From Candidatus Woesearchaeota archaeon (GTDB lineage: Archaea; Nanobdellota; Nanobdellia; Woesearchaeales; GW2011-AR4), in contig JACPMP010000133.1 of NCBI GenBank assembly GCA_016185915.1, positions 1 through 6,254 of the forward strand: 6,254 nt of DNA. The letters are read 5' to 3'. This document shows, piece by piece, positions 1 to 5,304 of this stretch (the first letter of the stretch is position 1; every line of letters starts with the position of its first letter). Below the pieces are notes generated by a model. That model made no database searches. It saw only the letters and a program-made list of their open reading frames with translations, and was not told the origin of the DNA. Made by a program: the position numbers and the translations under genes.

Positions 1-1188
1 AAACTCGATAACTGCAAGCTGCAAGCCATAACACAATCCGAGATATGGAATTTTATTTATTCTTGCATAATTGACAGCATTTATCTTCCCTTCAACGCAA
101 GATGAGCCAAAGCCGCCTGGAACAATTATGCCGTCATAATTTTTTAGCTCATTGAGTGATTTCCTGTTATCTTCAAACATTTTTGAATCAAGCCAATTTA
201 TTTCAACTCCTGTATTGAGGGAAGCGCCAGCATGTGTCAATGCTTGATTTATTGAAATATAAGAATCCGCTAAGTTATAATCGCCAATATCTATATATTT
301 TCCAACAATCGCAACTTTAACAGTTTTCTTGGGCTTTAATATATTATCAACAAGTTTTTTCCACTCCTGCCAATTTGGCTGTTTTTTTGGTTTCATTTCA
401 AATTCCTTCAGTATTTTTTCCCCAAATTTTTCTTTTTCCAAGTCAAGAGGTATTTGATAAACAGTTTCAATGTCCGGCTCTGAAATCACATGCTCTGAGA
501 TTATATTTGCATAAGTCTCTATTTTCTTTTTTCTTACAACATCTAACGGCTTTTTAGCCCTGCAAATTATAAAATCCGGGAATATGCCAGACTCGCTAAG
601 CAGCCTTATTGCTTGCTGTGTCGGCTTTGTTTTCATCTCTTCAATGTGGCTTGGAATTGGCAGGTAAGTAATGAGAACATAAGTCAAGTTTTGCTTTCCA
701 ACTTCTCTTTCAAGGCTTTTTAATGCAAACAGAAATGGAATATTCTCATAGTCTCCAATTGTGCCTCCTACCTCTACCAAAATAAAATCAAAGTCATTGC
801 TTGCTTCCTTGATTCTTCTCTTTATTTCATCAGGAATATGGGGAATGAATTGAACAGTCTGGCCGAGATATTCGCCTTGCCTTTCCTTATCAATTACTGT
901 TTTATATATTTGGCCTGTTGTGATATTATTCCTCTTCGGAATGTCCATGTTTAGAAACCTCTCATAAGTTCCAAGGTCTTGGTCAATCTCGCCGCCATCA
1001 TCTGTAACCCAAACTTCGCCATGCTCTGTTGGCCTTAAAGTCCCAGCATCATAATTGATGTAAGGGTCAATCTTTATTGCAGTAACTTTACAGCCATGCT
1101 CCTGCAAAATCTTGCCAATAGAAGCTGTTGTGACTCCTTTTCCAACTCCGCTCATTACTCCGCCAGCTACGACAATGTATTTAGGCAT
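1..1188 (-). CDS. pyrG: CTP synthase, C-terminal end missing at window edge
   Basis: CTP synthase makes CTP from UTP, ATP and glutamine, the last step of pyrimidine nucleotide synthesis in the cytoplasm. 396 codons are visible, out of roughly 530 usual for the family. The N-terminal synthetase domain has the P-loop SGVGKG (residues 13-18), the DPYINYDAGT block (41-50), GGEIDQDLG (65-73) and EVGGTIGDYE (139-148). The linker GKYIDIGDY begins near 297. The class I glutamine amidotransferase domain follows, with the oxyanion region PGGFG (357-361) and the nucleophile Cys386 in GLCYGLQ. The catalytic His and Glu of the triad lie beyond the left edge. The ATG at 1188 is chosen because MPKYIVVAGG is the family N-terminus and AGGTGA sits 8 nt upstream (1197-1202). 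Two small departures from the usual pattern are SSC after PGGFG, where RG is common, and CYG in place of CLG. Identification is very secure. Confidence 0.97.
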   Translation of the reverse strand, partial: MPKYIVVAGGVMSGVGKGVTTASIGKILQEHGCKVTAIKIDPYINYDAGTLRPTEHGEVWVTDDGGEIDQDLGTYERFLNMDIPKRNNITTGQIYKTVIDKERQGEYLGQTVQFIPHIPDEIKRRIKEASNDFDFILVEVGGTIGDYENIPFLFALKSLEREVGKQNLTYVLITYLPIPSHIEEMKTKPTQQAIRLLSESGIFPDFIICRAKKPLDVVRKKKIETYANIISEHVISEPDIETVYQIPLDLEKEKFGEKILKEFEMKPKKQPNWQEWKKLVDNILKPKKTVKVAIVGKYIDIGDYNLADSYISINQALTHAGASLNTGVEINWLDSKMFEDNRKSLNELKNYDGIIVPGGFGSSCVEGKINAVNYARINKIPYLGLCYGLQLAVIEF

Positions 1189-1307
1189 ATTATAAGTCAC
1201 CTTTCATAGAGAAGTTTGTCAAATCCAAGTTATTAAAAAATTCAATCCGTGCCTTCGGCACAAAATATTGCACTCGGTGTCGCTTTTCTACCATATCGCG
1301 ACACCTC
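1189..1307 (-). promoter_or_regulatory. Putative pyrG 5' leader with two GC-rich hairpins
   Basis: If the TATA box at 1328-1335 is used, transcription of pyrG would begin near 1306 and give a leader of about 118 nt. Its first bases form a perfect 8-bp stem, GGTGTCGC (1276-1283) with GCGACACC (1298-1305), around a 14-nt loop. A second perfect hairpin, GTGCC-GAA-GGCAC on the minus strand (1249-1261), follows. After 8 nt it is followed by six U (1235-1240), then the Shine-Dalgarno site. The stems stand out because the surrounding DNA is very AT-rich. The layout resembles an attenuator or RNA regulatory element. The hairpins and the T-tract are seen directly; the transcript start and any regulatory role are inferred. 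No known riboswitch family was recognised. Confidence 0.5.
1197..1202 (-). promoter_or_regulatory. Shine-Dalgarno site of pyrG
   Basis: Read on the minus strand the bases are AGGTGA, ending 8 nt before the ATG. This matches the GGTGA core complementary to the archaeal 16S rRNA tail. It fixes the pyrG start and implies a transcript with a real 5' leader, unlike most other genes in the window. Confidence 0.75.
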
Positions 1308-1315
1308 GTCAATAT
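1265..1315. repeat. Extended imperfect inverted repeat
   Basis: ATATTG (1265-1270) pairs with CAATAT (1310-1315), outside the perfect 8-bp stem at 1276-1283/1298-1305. AC/GT pairs (1272-1273 with 1308-1309) add a short helix between them. Together they give a roughly 51-nt extended stem with one bulge and one small internal loop. The outer part would lie partly upstream of the predicted pyrG start. It may therefore also act as a DNA-level element, or be a remnant of a small dispersed repeat. Confidence 0.5.
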
Positions 1316-1327
1316 ATTCAATAAAAC

Positions 1328-1335
1328 ATTTATAT
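1328..1335 (-). promoter_or_regulatory. TATA box, probable pyrG promoter
   Basis: ATATAAAT on the minus strand is preceded by a run of five C. It is the best TATA-like match upstream of pyrG. The usual archaeal spacing puts the start site near 1306, at the foot of the leader hairpin. The plus strand reads TTTATATG at the same place, so a plus-strand transcript is possible, but no gene lies at the right distance for it. Confidence 0.45.
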
Positions 1336-1342
1336 GGGGGTT

Positions 1343-1372
1343 ACCTATTTTAGTTCTTGGAAGCGCATAGGT
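1343..1372. repeat. Inverted repeat ACCTAT-N18-ATAGGT upstream of the pyrG TATA box
   Basis: ACCTAT (1343-1348) and ATAGGT (1367-1372) are perfect reverse complements separated by 18 bp. The half-sites are 24 bp apart, a little over two helical turns, and lie directly upstream of the probable pyrG TATA box. This could be a binding site for a dimeric regulator. With only six bases per arm it could also be chance. A T6 tract follows on the plus strand at 1380-1385. Confidence 0.3.
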
Positions 1373-1570
1373 CGCAAGATTTTTTAGAATTGATTTAAGA
1401 CTAATATAATTAATTTTTAATTCAGAATTAGTATTGCAAAAATTTATTGAGTGCATTATTTAGAAATGAAACAAGTTTTATTTATAGTTTATGGTTTAAT
1501 GAACAAAGTAAAATTGTTTTCTATATTGAAAGAAAATGATGAGTCCGAACTCCGTAATTTAATAACAACC
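1373..1570. other. AT-rich gene-free stretch between pyrG and the dehydratase gene
   Basis: No convincing gene was found. It holds small AT-rich inverted repeats, including AATTAA-TTT-TTAATT and ACTAAT/ATTAGT near 1400-1432. The open frames here (1190-1456 minus, 1451-1675 plus) resemble no recognised family. They also clash with the leader hairpins or the start of the dehydratase gene. Confidence 0.5.
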
Positions 1571-1577
1571 TTTAAAT
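1571..1577 (+). promoter_or_regulatory. TATA box for the dehydratase gene
   Basis: TTTAAAT is centred about 28 bp before the ATG at 1602, with a T-rich spacer and no Shine-Dalgarno site. This predicts a leaderless or nearly leaderless mRNA. Confidence 0.55.
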
Positions 1578-1601
1578 CTTTAATTTTTTTCTCTTATGTT
1601 T

Positions 1602-1928
1602 ATGAACCTAACACAAAAAAAATGCATTCCCTGCGAAGCGGGAACTCCTCCATTAGAAGAGTCAAAAGTAAATGAACTTCTAAAAGAGATTCCAGCATGG
1701 ACGTTAAAAAATGAACACTTATGCAAAAAATTCAAATTCAAGAATTTTCTTGATGCAATGAAATTTGTCAATTCTGTTGCAGAAATTGCAGAGCAGGAAG
1801 GGCATCATCCGGATTTTTGCGTGCATTACAACAAAGTTGAGATTGAGCTTTTTACACATGCAATAAATGGCTTGTCAGAAAATGATTTTATCGTTGCTGC
1901 AAAGATTGATAGTGCTAAATCAGTTTGA
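1602..1928 (+). CDS. Pterin-4a-carbinolamine dehydratase (4a-hydroxytetrahydrobiopterin dehydratase)
   Basis: PCD/DCoH-family protein of 108 residues, a normal length. The enzyme dehydrates 4a-hydroxytetrahydropterins so that the pterin cofactor can be recycled after aromatic amino acid hydroxylation. The N-terminus has the family's KKCIPCEAGTPPL (6-18), where CEGGTPPL is more usual. The active-site signature is complete: E64-x3-H68-H69-P70-x5-Y76-x9-H86-x8-D95, which is the full [EDKH]x3H[HN]Px5[YWF]x9[HW]x8-15D pattern. The start at 1602 gives MNLTQKKC, the common family N-terminus; an in-frame ATG at 1596 would add only Met-Phe. A TATA box at 1571 fits a leaderless start. No pterin-dependent hydroxylase is nearby, so its physiological substrate here is unknown. 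Family assignment is very secure; the role in this organism is open. Confidence 0.94.
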   Translation: MNLTQKKCIPCEAGTPPLEESKVNELLKEIPAWTLKNEHLCKKFKFKNFLDAMKFVNSVAEIAEQEGHHPDFCVHYNKVEIELFTHAINGLSENDFIVAAKIDSAKSV

Positions 1929-1945
1929 TTCTAGCTAAACCAAAG

Positions 1946-1953
1946 ATTTAAAA
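1946..1953 (+). promoter_or_regulatory. TATA-like box for the rhomboid gene
   Basis: ATTTAAAA is centred near 1950, 18 bp after the dehydratase stop codon. The usual spacing predicts a start site near 1976. That supports the ATG at 1986 over the one at 1965, which would lie only 15 bp from the box. Confidence 0.45.
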
Positions 1954-1985
1954 GATAACTAATTATGATAAAGTATAACAAAACT

Positions 1986-2618
1986 ATGAAATTTGAAATA
2001 AGAACTGCCGTTGCACCATTAATTTTATTGAACGTAGTCATTTTTATGCTGCAAATCACATTAGGCAGAAGCTTCACCAATTCTTTTATGTTAATCTCAA
2101 GCGATATTTTTTCAAGACCTTGGATTTTGTTGACGTCAATGTTTTTGCATGGAGGAGTAAACCATATTCTATTTAATATGTACGCATTATTTATATTCGG
2201 CCCGATGCTTGAGCAGAGAATTGGAGCAAAAAGGTTTCTTCTTGTTTACATTTTGTCAGGCGTTATTGCAGCTTTTTTCTCAAGCTTCTTTTACAAGTTT
2301 GCTCTAGGCGCAAGCGGCGCCATAATGGGAATGATAGGTGCATTGATTATCTTGATGCCGGATTTGGGATTGCTTTTATTTTTTGTCATCCCAATGCCAC
2401 TTTGGGTGGCAGGAATAATTTATGCTTTAATGGATTTATTTGGTATTTTTTTCCCTTCAGGAGTTGGGAACATAGCCCATCTTGTTGGTATGGGAATTGG
2501 GCTAATTTATGGCTTATATCTTAAAAAAGAGAAAAGGAAATTCGACAGAAGATTCTCTTCTAAAAAACATCTTGAATCTGATGACATTGAGGACTATTTG
2601 AGAACAGGCAGAATATAG
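1986..2618 (+). CDS. Rhomboid family intramembrane serine protease
   Basis: Six-helix membrane protein of 210 residues that cleaves other membrane proteins inside or next to the bilayer. It aligns by eye to the catalytic core of E. coli GlpG. HGGVNHILFN (55-64) matches GlpG H145, H150 and the oxyanion N154. GASG holds the nucleophile Ser110 (GlpG S201). AHLVG holds the catalytic His165 (GlpG H254). The Ser-His dyad is intact, so it should be active. Basic residues before the first helix and after the last place both ends in the cytoplasm. A soluble tail of about 33 residues, rich in Lys, Arg and acidic residues, ends in YLRTGRI. The start at 1986 is preferred from the TATA spacing; an in-frame ATG at 1965 would add MIKYNKT. 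Substrates cannot be deduced. Confidence 0.94.
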   Translation: MKFEIRTAVAPLILLNVVIFMLQITLGRSFTNSFMLISSDIFSRPWILLTSMFLHGGVNHILFNMYALFIFGPMLEQRIGAKRFLLVYILSGVIAAFFSSFFYKFALGASGAIMGMIGALIILMPDLGLLLFFVIPMPLWVAGIIYALMDLFGIFFPSGVGNIAHLVGMGIGLIYGLYLKKEKRKFDRRFSSKKHLESDDIEDYLRTGRI

Positions 2619-2664
2619 TTTACCAAGTTTTTAACTTTATTGACTAATTCTTTATAATTGTTGA

Positions 2665-2671
2665 TTTTTTT
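2665..2671 (+). terminator. T-tract terminator after the rhomboid gene
   Basis: Seven consecutive T lie 47 bp after the rhomboid stop codon, without a hairpin. Archaeal RNA polymerase commonly terminates at such tracts. Confidence 0.45.
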
Positions 2672-2713
2672 GAAATTACATAATTAGAAAATTTACTTTC
2701 TACATTGCAAACA

Positions 2714-2721
2714 TTAATATA
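2714..2721 (+). promoter_or_regulatory. TATA box for the CARF-like gene
   Basis: TTAATATA is centred about 26 bp before the ATG at 2744, with no Shine-Dalgarno site between them. This predicts a leaderless mRNA. Confidence 0.6.
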
Positions 2722-2743
2722 TCTTTTTGAATTCTAATTTCAT

Positions 2744-3100
2744 ATGACTGATTTAATTGCATGCCTTTCATCTGATGAAAAAAGCTGGGCACATGTTGCA
2801 AGGTTAATCAAAGAGCAAGACTGGACAAAGGTATTGCTCATAACGAATGATTTTGGAAAGAAAAATTTTAAATCTGAAAAAGATATGGAGTTTATAGTTG
2901 TTGATGCAAAAAAACCAGTTTTTGAATTGATTGAGGAAATAAGGAATGGCTTGAAAGGAAAAATTACAGACATAGAGGTTGCTTTAAATTTAGTTTCTGG
3001 AAGTGGAAAGGAGCACATGGCTATTTTGTCAGCATTGCTAAAGCTTGGAGTTGGTGTAAGGTTGATGGCAGTGACTAAGGATGGGGTAAAGGAGTTGTAA
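2744..3100 (+). CDS. Small conserved protein with a Rossmann-like, CARF-like fold
   Basis: A soluble protein of 118 residues, probably cytoplasmic: no signal peptide, membrane helix or cysteine cluster. Its predicted pattern alternates strand and helix: DLIACLS (3-9), helix 14-26, KVLLITND (29-36), MEFIVVDA (48-55), helix 58-73, DIEVALNLVSGSGKEHM (76-92) running into a helix, and VGVRLMAV (102-109). The strand-then-SGSGKEHM element resembles the signature after strand 4 of CARF domains (TGGT[KR]xM in Csa3, Csx1 and Csm6), which bind cyclic oligoadenylates. I also associate near-identical small proteins with DPANN genomes, but from memory only. The start is set by the TATA box 26 bp upstream. 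No CRISPR array or cas gene is in the window, so a defence role is not supported by context. It could be another nucleotide-binding Rossmann protein. The gene is real; its function is unknown. Confidence 0.85.
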   Translation: MTDLIACLSSDEKSWAHVARLIKEQDWTKVLLITNDFGKKNFKSEKDMEFIVVDAKKPVFELIEEIRNGLKGKITDIEVALNLVSGSGKEHMAILSALLKLGVGVRLMAVTKDGVKEL

Positions 3101-3143
3101 AGTAGTTAAACTTTAAAGTAATAATAATCCAACATAAAGAAAA

Positions 3144-3151
3144 ATTTAAAT
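3144..3151 (+). promoter_or_regulatory. TATA box for the four-helix membrane protein gene
   Basis: ATTTAAAT is centred 27 bp before the ATG at 3175, with no Shine-Dalgarno site. It implies a leaderless transcript separate from the preceding gene. Confidence 0.6.
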
Positions 3152-3174
3152 AACATTGGAATAATTATTAATAA

Positions 3175-3648
3175 ATGCCTAACACAAGAAAAATAAAGGT
3201 CAAAATTAGCAAAAAATTTGTTGAAGCCTTGCTGATGCCTAAAACTCAAAAACTCGAAGATTCAAAGTTACATTGGTTTTGGAACATTACAACACAATGG
3301 TATTTTTTCCCTATCTTATGGTTTACACTAGCACTGTTGTATTCGATAATTTTTTTCCACTATGTGAGTGATGTTATAGGAGTAGCATTACTTCTTTTTC
3401 CACTAGCACTTGCTGCTATTTCAGAGCCAACAATTATAATTTCATCAAGGAACTTAATTGTTCCTATATTATACGATTTGGTATTAATCGTACTAATATC
3501 TACAATTGTTTATTACAAATTAAAAAAGAATAAAATATTAAAATTTGGAGTTATTAGTGCATTTTTCTGGATACTGTTACCTTTTCTAATTTTGGTTGTT
3601 GCTAGAATTTTAAATCGAAAAGCTTCAAGTCTTCTTATACTGTATTAA
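3175..3648 (+). CDS. Orphan four-helix integral membrane protein
   Basis: A protein of 157 residues not matched to any known family. A basic, hydrophilic N-terminus of about 40 residues (MPNTRKIKVKISKK onward) is probably cytoplasmic. Four hydrophobic segments follow, near residues 43-62, 66-84, 94-114 and 122-143. A basic loop, KLKKNK (115-120), and a basic stretch after helix 4 suit a topology with both ends inside. A Trp/Phe/Tyr-rich stretch (HWFWNITTQWYFF, 33-45) marks the entry into helix 1. No catalytic or metal-binding pattern is visible. The start is supported by the leaderless TATA spacing, and a T7 tract follows the stop. It converges with the methyltransferase gene 30 bp away, so the two are not co-transcribed. 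It is probably a lineage-specific gene. Confidence 0.78.
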   Translation: MPNTRKIKVKISKKFVEALLMPKTQKLEDSKLHWFWNITTQWYFFPILWFTLALLYSIIFFHYVSDVIGVALLLFPLALAAISEPTIIISSRNLIVPILYDLVLIVLISTIVYYKLKKNKILKFGVISAFFWILLPFLILVVARILNRKASSLLILY

Positions 3649-3655
3649 TTTTTTT
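3649..3655 (+). terminator. T-tract terminator
   Basis: Seven T directly follow the TAA stop of the four-helix protein gene. They sit inside the 30-bp gap before the convergent methyltransferase gene. This fits an archaeal U-tract terminator. Confidence 0.5.
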
Positions 3656-3678
3656 CCTATCGACCAAATGTATATCTA

Positions 3679-4269
3679 TCATTCCTTCACACTCATATAA
3701 ACCCAATAACCGCTTTTCTTTGCTATAACTTTCACATTTCCAAAAACTTCTTCCATTTTCTTGCTTAGGGTTCTTCCACCCTTATTGTGCCTTGCAACTA
3801 ACTGCAAACCTCCATTTCTCTTCAAATATTTTTTTGATTGCTCGATTAATTGAAAACATACTTCTTTTCCTGCAGTTTGTGGCGGATTTGAAAGAATAAT
3901 GTCAAACTCATTATCTTTAATTTTTTCATACAAATTGCCCTGATAAATTTCAGCTTTTACATTGTTTAATTTAATGTTCATCTTAGCAAGCATTACAGCT
4001 CTTTTGTTTATTTCACTCATTACAGCATCAGAATTAAATAGCTTAGCAGCAACAATTCCAAGAATACCGATGCCGCACCCAACATCAAGGACTTTTTGGT
4101 TTTTGGCAACAATCATATTTTCTGCCAAAACTAATGTCCCTAAATCAATTCTATCTTTAGAAAAAACTCCAGACGCTGTGTAGAACTCAAACCCAATATT
4201 TTTAATTTTTTGCCTTATCTTTTTTATATTTAATAAAGATTTTTGTTCTCTAGAGTAATAATGTTCCAT
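3679..4269 (-). CDS. Class I SAM-dependent methyltransferase, RsmC/MJ0882-like
   Basis: A single-domain protein of 196 residues of the small-methyltransferase (MTS) group. It contains SGVFSKDRIDLGT (33-45), typical of the RsmC/RlmG and MJ0882 group. The SAM-binding motif I is VLDVGCGIGILG (60-71), and Glu86 in SEINKRA sits at the end of strand 2, where it would hold the SAM ribose. The catalytic NPPQ (128-131) is preceded by FDIILS. GYWVY near the C-terminus (188-192) matches the family's usual GYxV ending. NPPx motifs belong to enzymes that methylate exocyclic amino groups of adenine or guanine, so an RNA guanine-N2 or similar target is likely. E. coli RsmC, which makes m2G1207 in 16S rRNA, has an additional N-terminal domain absent here. 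The substrate is inferred by family only. The ATG at 4269 is the first start, giving MEHYYSREQ; HYYS is a family N-terminal motif. Confidence 0.92.
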   Translation of the reverse strand: MEHYYSREQKSLLNIKKIRQKIKNIGFEFYTASGVFSKDRIDLGTLVLAENMIVAKNQKVLDVGCGIGILGIVAAKLFNSDAVMSEINKRAVMLAKMNIKLNNVKAEIYQGNLYEKIKDNEFDIILSNPPQTAGKEVCFQLIEQSKKYLKRNGGLQLVARHNKGGRTLSKKMEEVFGNVKVIAKKSGYWVYMSVKE

Positions 4270-4286
4270 ATTGTTTTTTACAGATT

Positions 4287-4295
4287 TTTTAATAA
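4287..4295 (-). promoter_or_regulatory. Weak TATA-like box for the methyltransferase gene
   Basis: TTATTAAAA on the minus strand is centred about 22 bp before the ATG at 4269. The region is so AT-rich that this placement is uncertain. No Shine-Dalgarno site is present. Confidence 0.3.
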
Positions 4296-4342
4296 TTTTA
4301 TTGTTTAATAATTGTTATCAAATCTTCATTTCATTGAAATTT

Positions 4343-4366
4343 TTGTGATATTGTGATTAATGTGAA
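4343..4366. repeat. Three imperfect 8-bp tandem repeats
   Basis: TTGTGATA, TTGTGATT and AATGTGAA follow each other with an exact 8-bp period, about 75-100 bp upstream of the methyltransferase start. All share TGTGA or a close variant. This could be a regulatory site or low-complexity chance. Confidence 0.35.
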
Positions 4367-4422
4367 TTTAATTTTTGATTGTATGTGAGTTATCTTACAC
4401 AACGCATTTACTATTTTTTTAT

Positions 4423-4458
4423 AAAAAATCCCGAATTATTTTGAGTATTTTTTAAAAA
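4423..4458 (-). terminator. Probable T-tract termination zone of the membrane-protein operon
   Basis: Downstream of the stop at 4477, the minus strand reads a T5 tract (4454-4458) and then a T6 tract (4423-4428). Each lies in a short A/T palindrome. No GC-rich hairpin is present. Confidence 0.4.
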
Positions 4459-4476
4459 TATAAAGATTGTTCATAC

Positions 4477-5304
4477 TTATTTTTCTTCCTGCTCCATTAT
4501 ATTATATAAATTATACAAAACTCTGTCAACTCCCTTAACCAAATCAAAGCCATTCCCTTCCACGACAATGCAGTTATTATTGTAATATGTTCTAAACCTG
4601 TCAGACTCTTTTATGTAAAGAACAAGCTTGTCAGTGTCATCGCAAGTTACAATCGGCCTTGTTTTGCATGATTCTGTTTCATTTCTGTCACATGCTGCAA
4701 TTGGCTTTTTTTCAAAAACTTTTGCCATATGAGTGTTGAAATCAGCGACTGCCAATCCAACATAAGAAAATTCTTTTCCAGTTGGATTGAAAGCAACAAA
4801 AAATTCGCTTTGATTATTAAATAATTCAGTATTAAGTTTGCCTTCTATTACAACATCCTTTAAATCTTTGGGGGAATAACGCAATGCCAAGCTGTATATC
4901 TTTATTCCCTTTGGAGAGCTCAATTGAGTATACCATAAGTTATCAAGAGTTACAAAACTATAAACTCCTTTGTATAAATAACCTTGAGAAGGCCTAAGCT
5001 TTCCTTTCAAATTCAAGATATGCAAATCTTCCAAAGTTTTAGGCTGTGGCTTATTAAAAATACTGAAAGCCAATATAGAAATAAGCAATAAAATAACGAT
5101 AGCAACACTAATGATTAAAATTCTTTCTGAAGATTTTTTTGAAGGTTCTTCTTGTTCTTTATCCCTATTTGTTTCTTCAATCTTTCTATCGAATTCCTTT
5201 ACATCCGGCTCAAGCTTTTCCTTCCATTTTTTATACTCATCTTTCTCAATAATTCCAGATTCAAAGCTCCCTTTCAGTACATCAAATTTTTTTCTCGGGT
5301 CCAT
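4477..5304 (-). CDS. Single-pass membrane protein, SHOCT-like N-terminus and cysteine-containing extracytoplasmic domain
   Basis: A protein of 275 residues and the second gene of the operon. A charged cytoplasmic N-terminal region (1-60) begins with FDVLKGSFESGIIEKDEYKKWKEKL (7-31 region). This resembles the short SHOCT helical hairpin (LxxLxxxGIITExEFExxKxxL) and is followed by a likely coiled coil. One transmembrane helix spans about 62-83. The domain beyond it (about 90-270) has Cys205, Cys213, Cys221 and Cys245, and sequons at Asn164 and Asn208, so it is probably extracytoplasmic with two disulfides. It is paralogous to the product of the overlapping upstream gene. Matching pairs are PIVTC/PIITC, NNNCIVVE/ENNCIIAE and YVGLAVADFN/YQMGLTLGAYN. 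The start overlaps the upstream stop as TAATG, and GGAG lies 10 nt upstream. Function unknown; partnership with the neighbour is inferred. Confidence 0.85.
   Translation of the reverse strand: MDPRKKFDVLKGSFESGIIEKDEYKKWKEKLEPDVKEFDRKIEETNRDKEQEEPSKKSSERILIISVAIVILLLISILAFSIFNKPQPKTLEDLHILNLKGKLRPSQGYLYKGVYSFVTLDNLWYTQLSSPKGIKIYSLALRYSPKDLKDVVIEGKLNTELFNNQSEFFVAFNPTGKEFSYVGLAVADFNTHMAKVFEKKPIAACDRNETESCKTRPIVTCDDTDKLVLYIKESDRFRTYYNNNCIVVEGNGFDLVKGVDRVLYNLYNIMEQEEK

Noticed and set aside
1190..1456. 88-residue open frame on the minus strand directly upstream of pyrG
   Set aside because: It runs through the GC-rich hairpins and the pyrG Shine-Dalgarno site, has no recognisable family, and its second half reads as translated inverted repeats.
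1537..1543. C box-like ATGATGA of a C/D box guide RNA
   Set aside because: No D box (CTGA) or C'/D' pair occurs at a suitable distance.
1536..1560. Hammerhead ribozyme look-alike (TGATGAGTCCGAACTCCG)
   Set aside because: It shares the TGATGAG string, but the GAAA that must follow stem II is missing and no flanking stems I and III were found.
1451..1675. 74-residue open frame on the plus strand before the dehydratase gene
   Set aside because: Its 3' end overlaps the dehydratase coding region out of frame by about 70 bp and it has no recognisable motif. A TATA-like AATTTATTG near 1440 lies 24 bp before an internal ATG at 1466, so a short peptide is not fully excluded.
2740..3018. 92-residue minus-strand frame opposite the CARF-like gene
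   Set aside because: It is a shadow of the plus-strand gene, which has a matching promoter and a coherent strand-helix pattern.
3110..3119. 10-bp perfect palindrome ACTTTAAAGT after the CARF-like gene
   Set aside because: It is A/T-dominated, short and without a loop or T-tract, so it is expected by chance in such DNA.
4384..4399. CRP-like site TGTGA-N6-TTACA
   Set aside because: It is one base from the bacterial CRP consensus, but the window looks archaeal, no gene lies at a suitable distance on the plus strand, and the match is short.
4413..4429. A/T palindrome ATTTTTTTATAAAAAAT as a strong hairpin terminator
   Set aside because: It contains no G/C pairs and would be weak as a hairpin. 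Only the T-tract itself is kept as a possible terminator.
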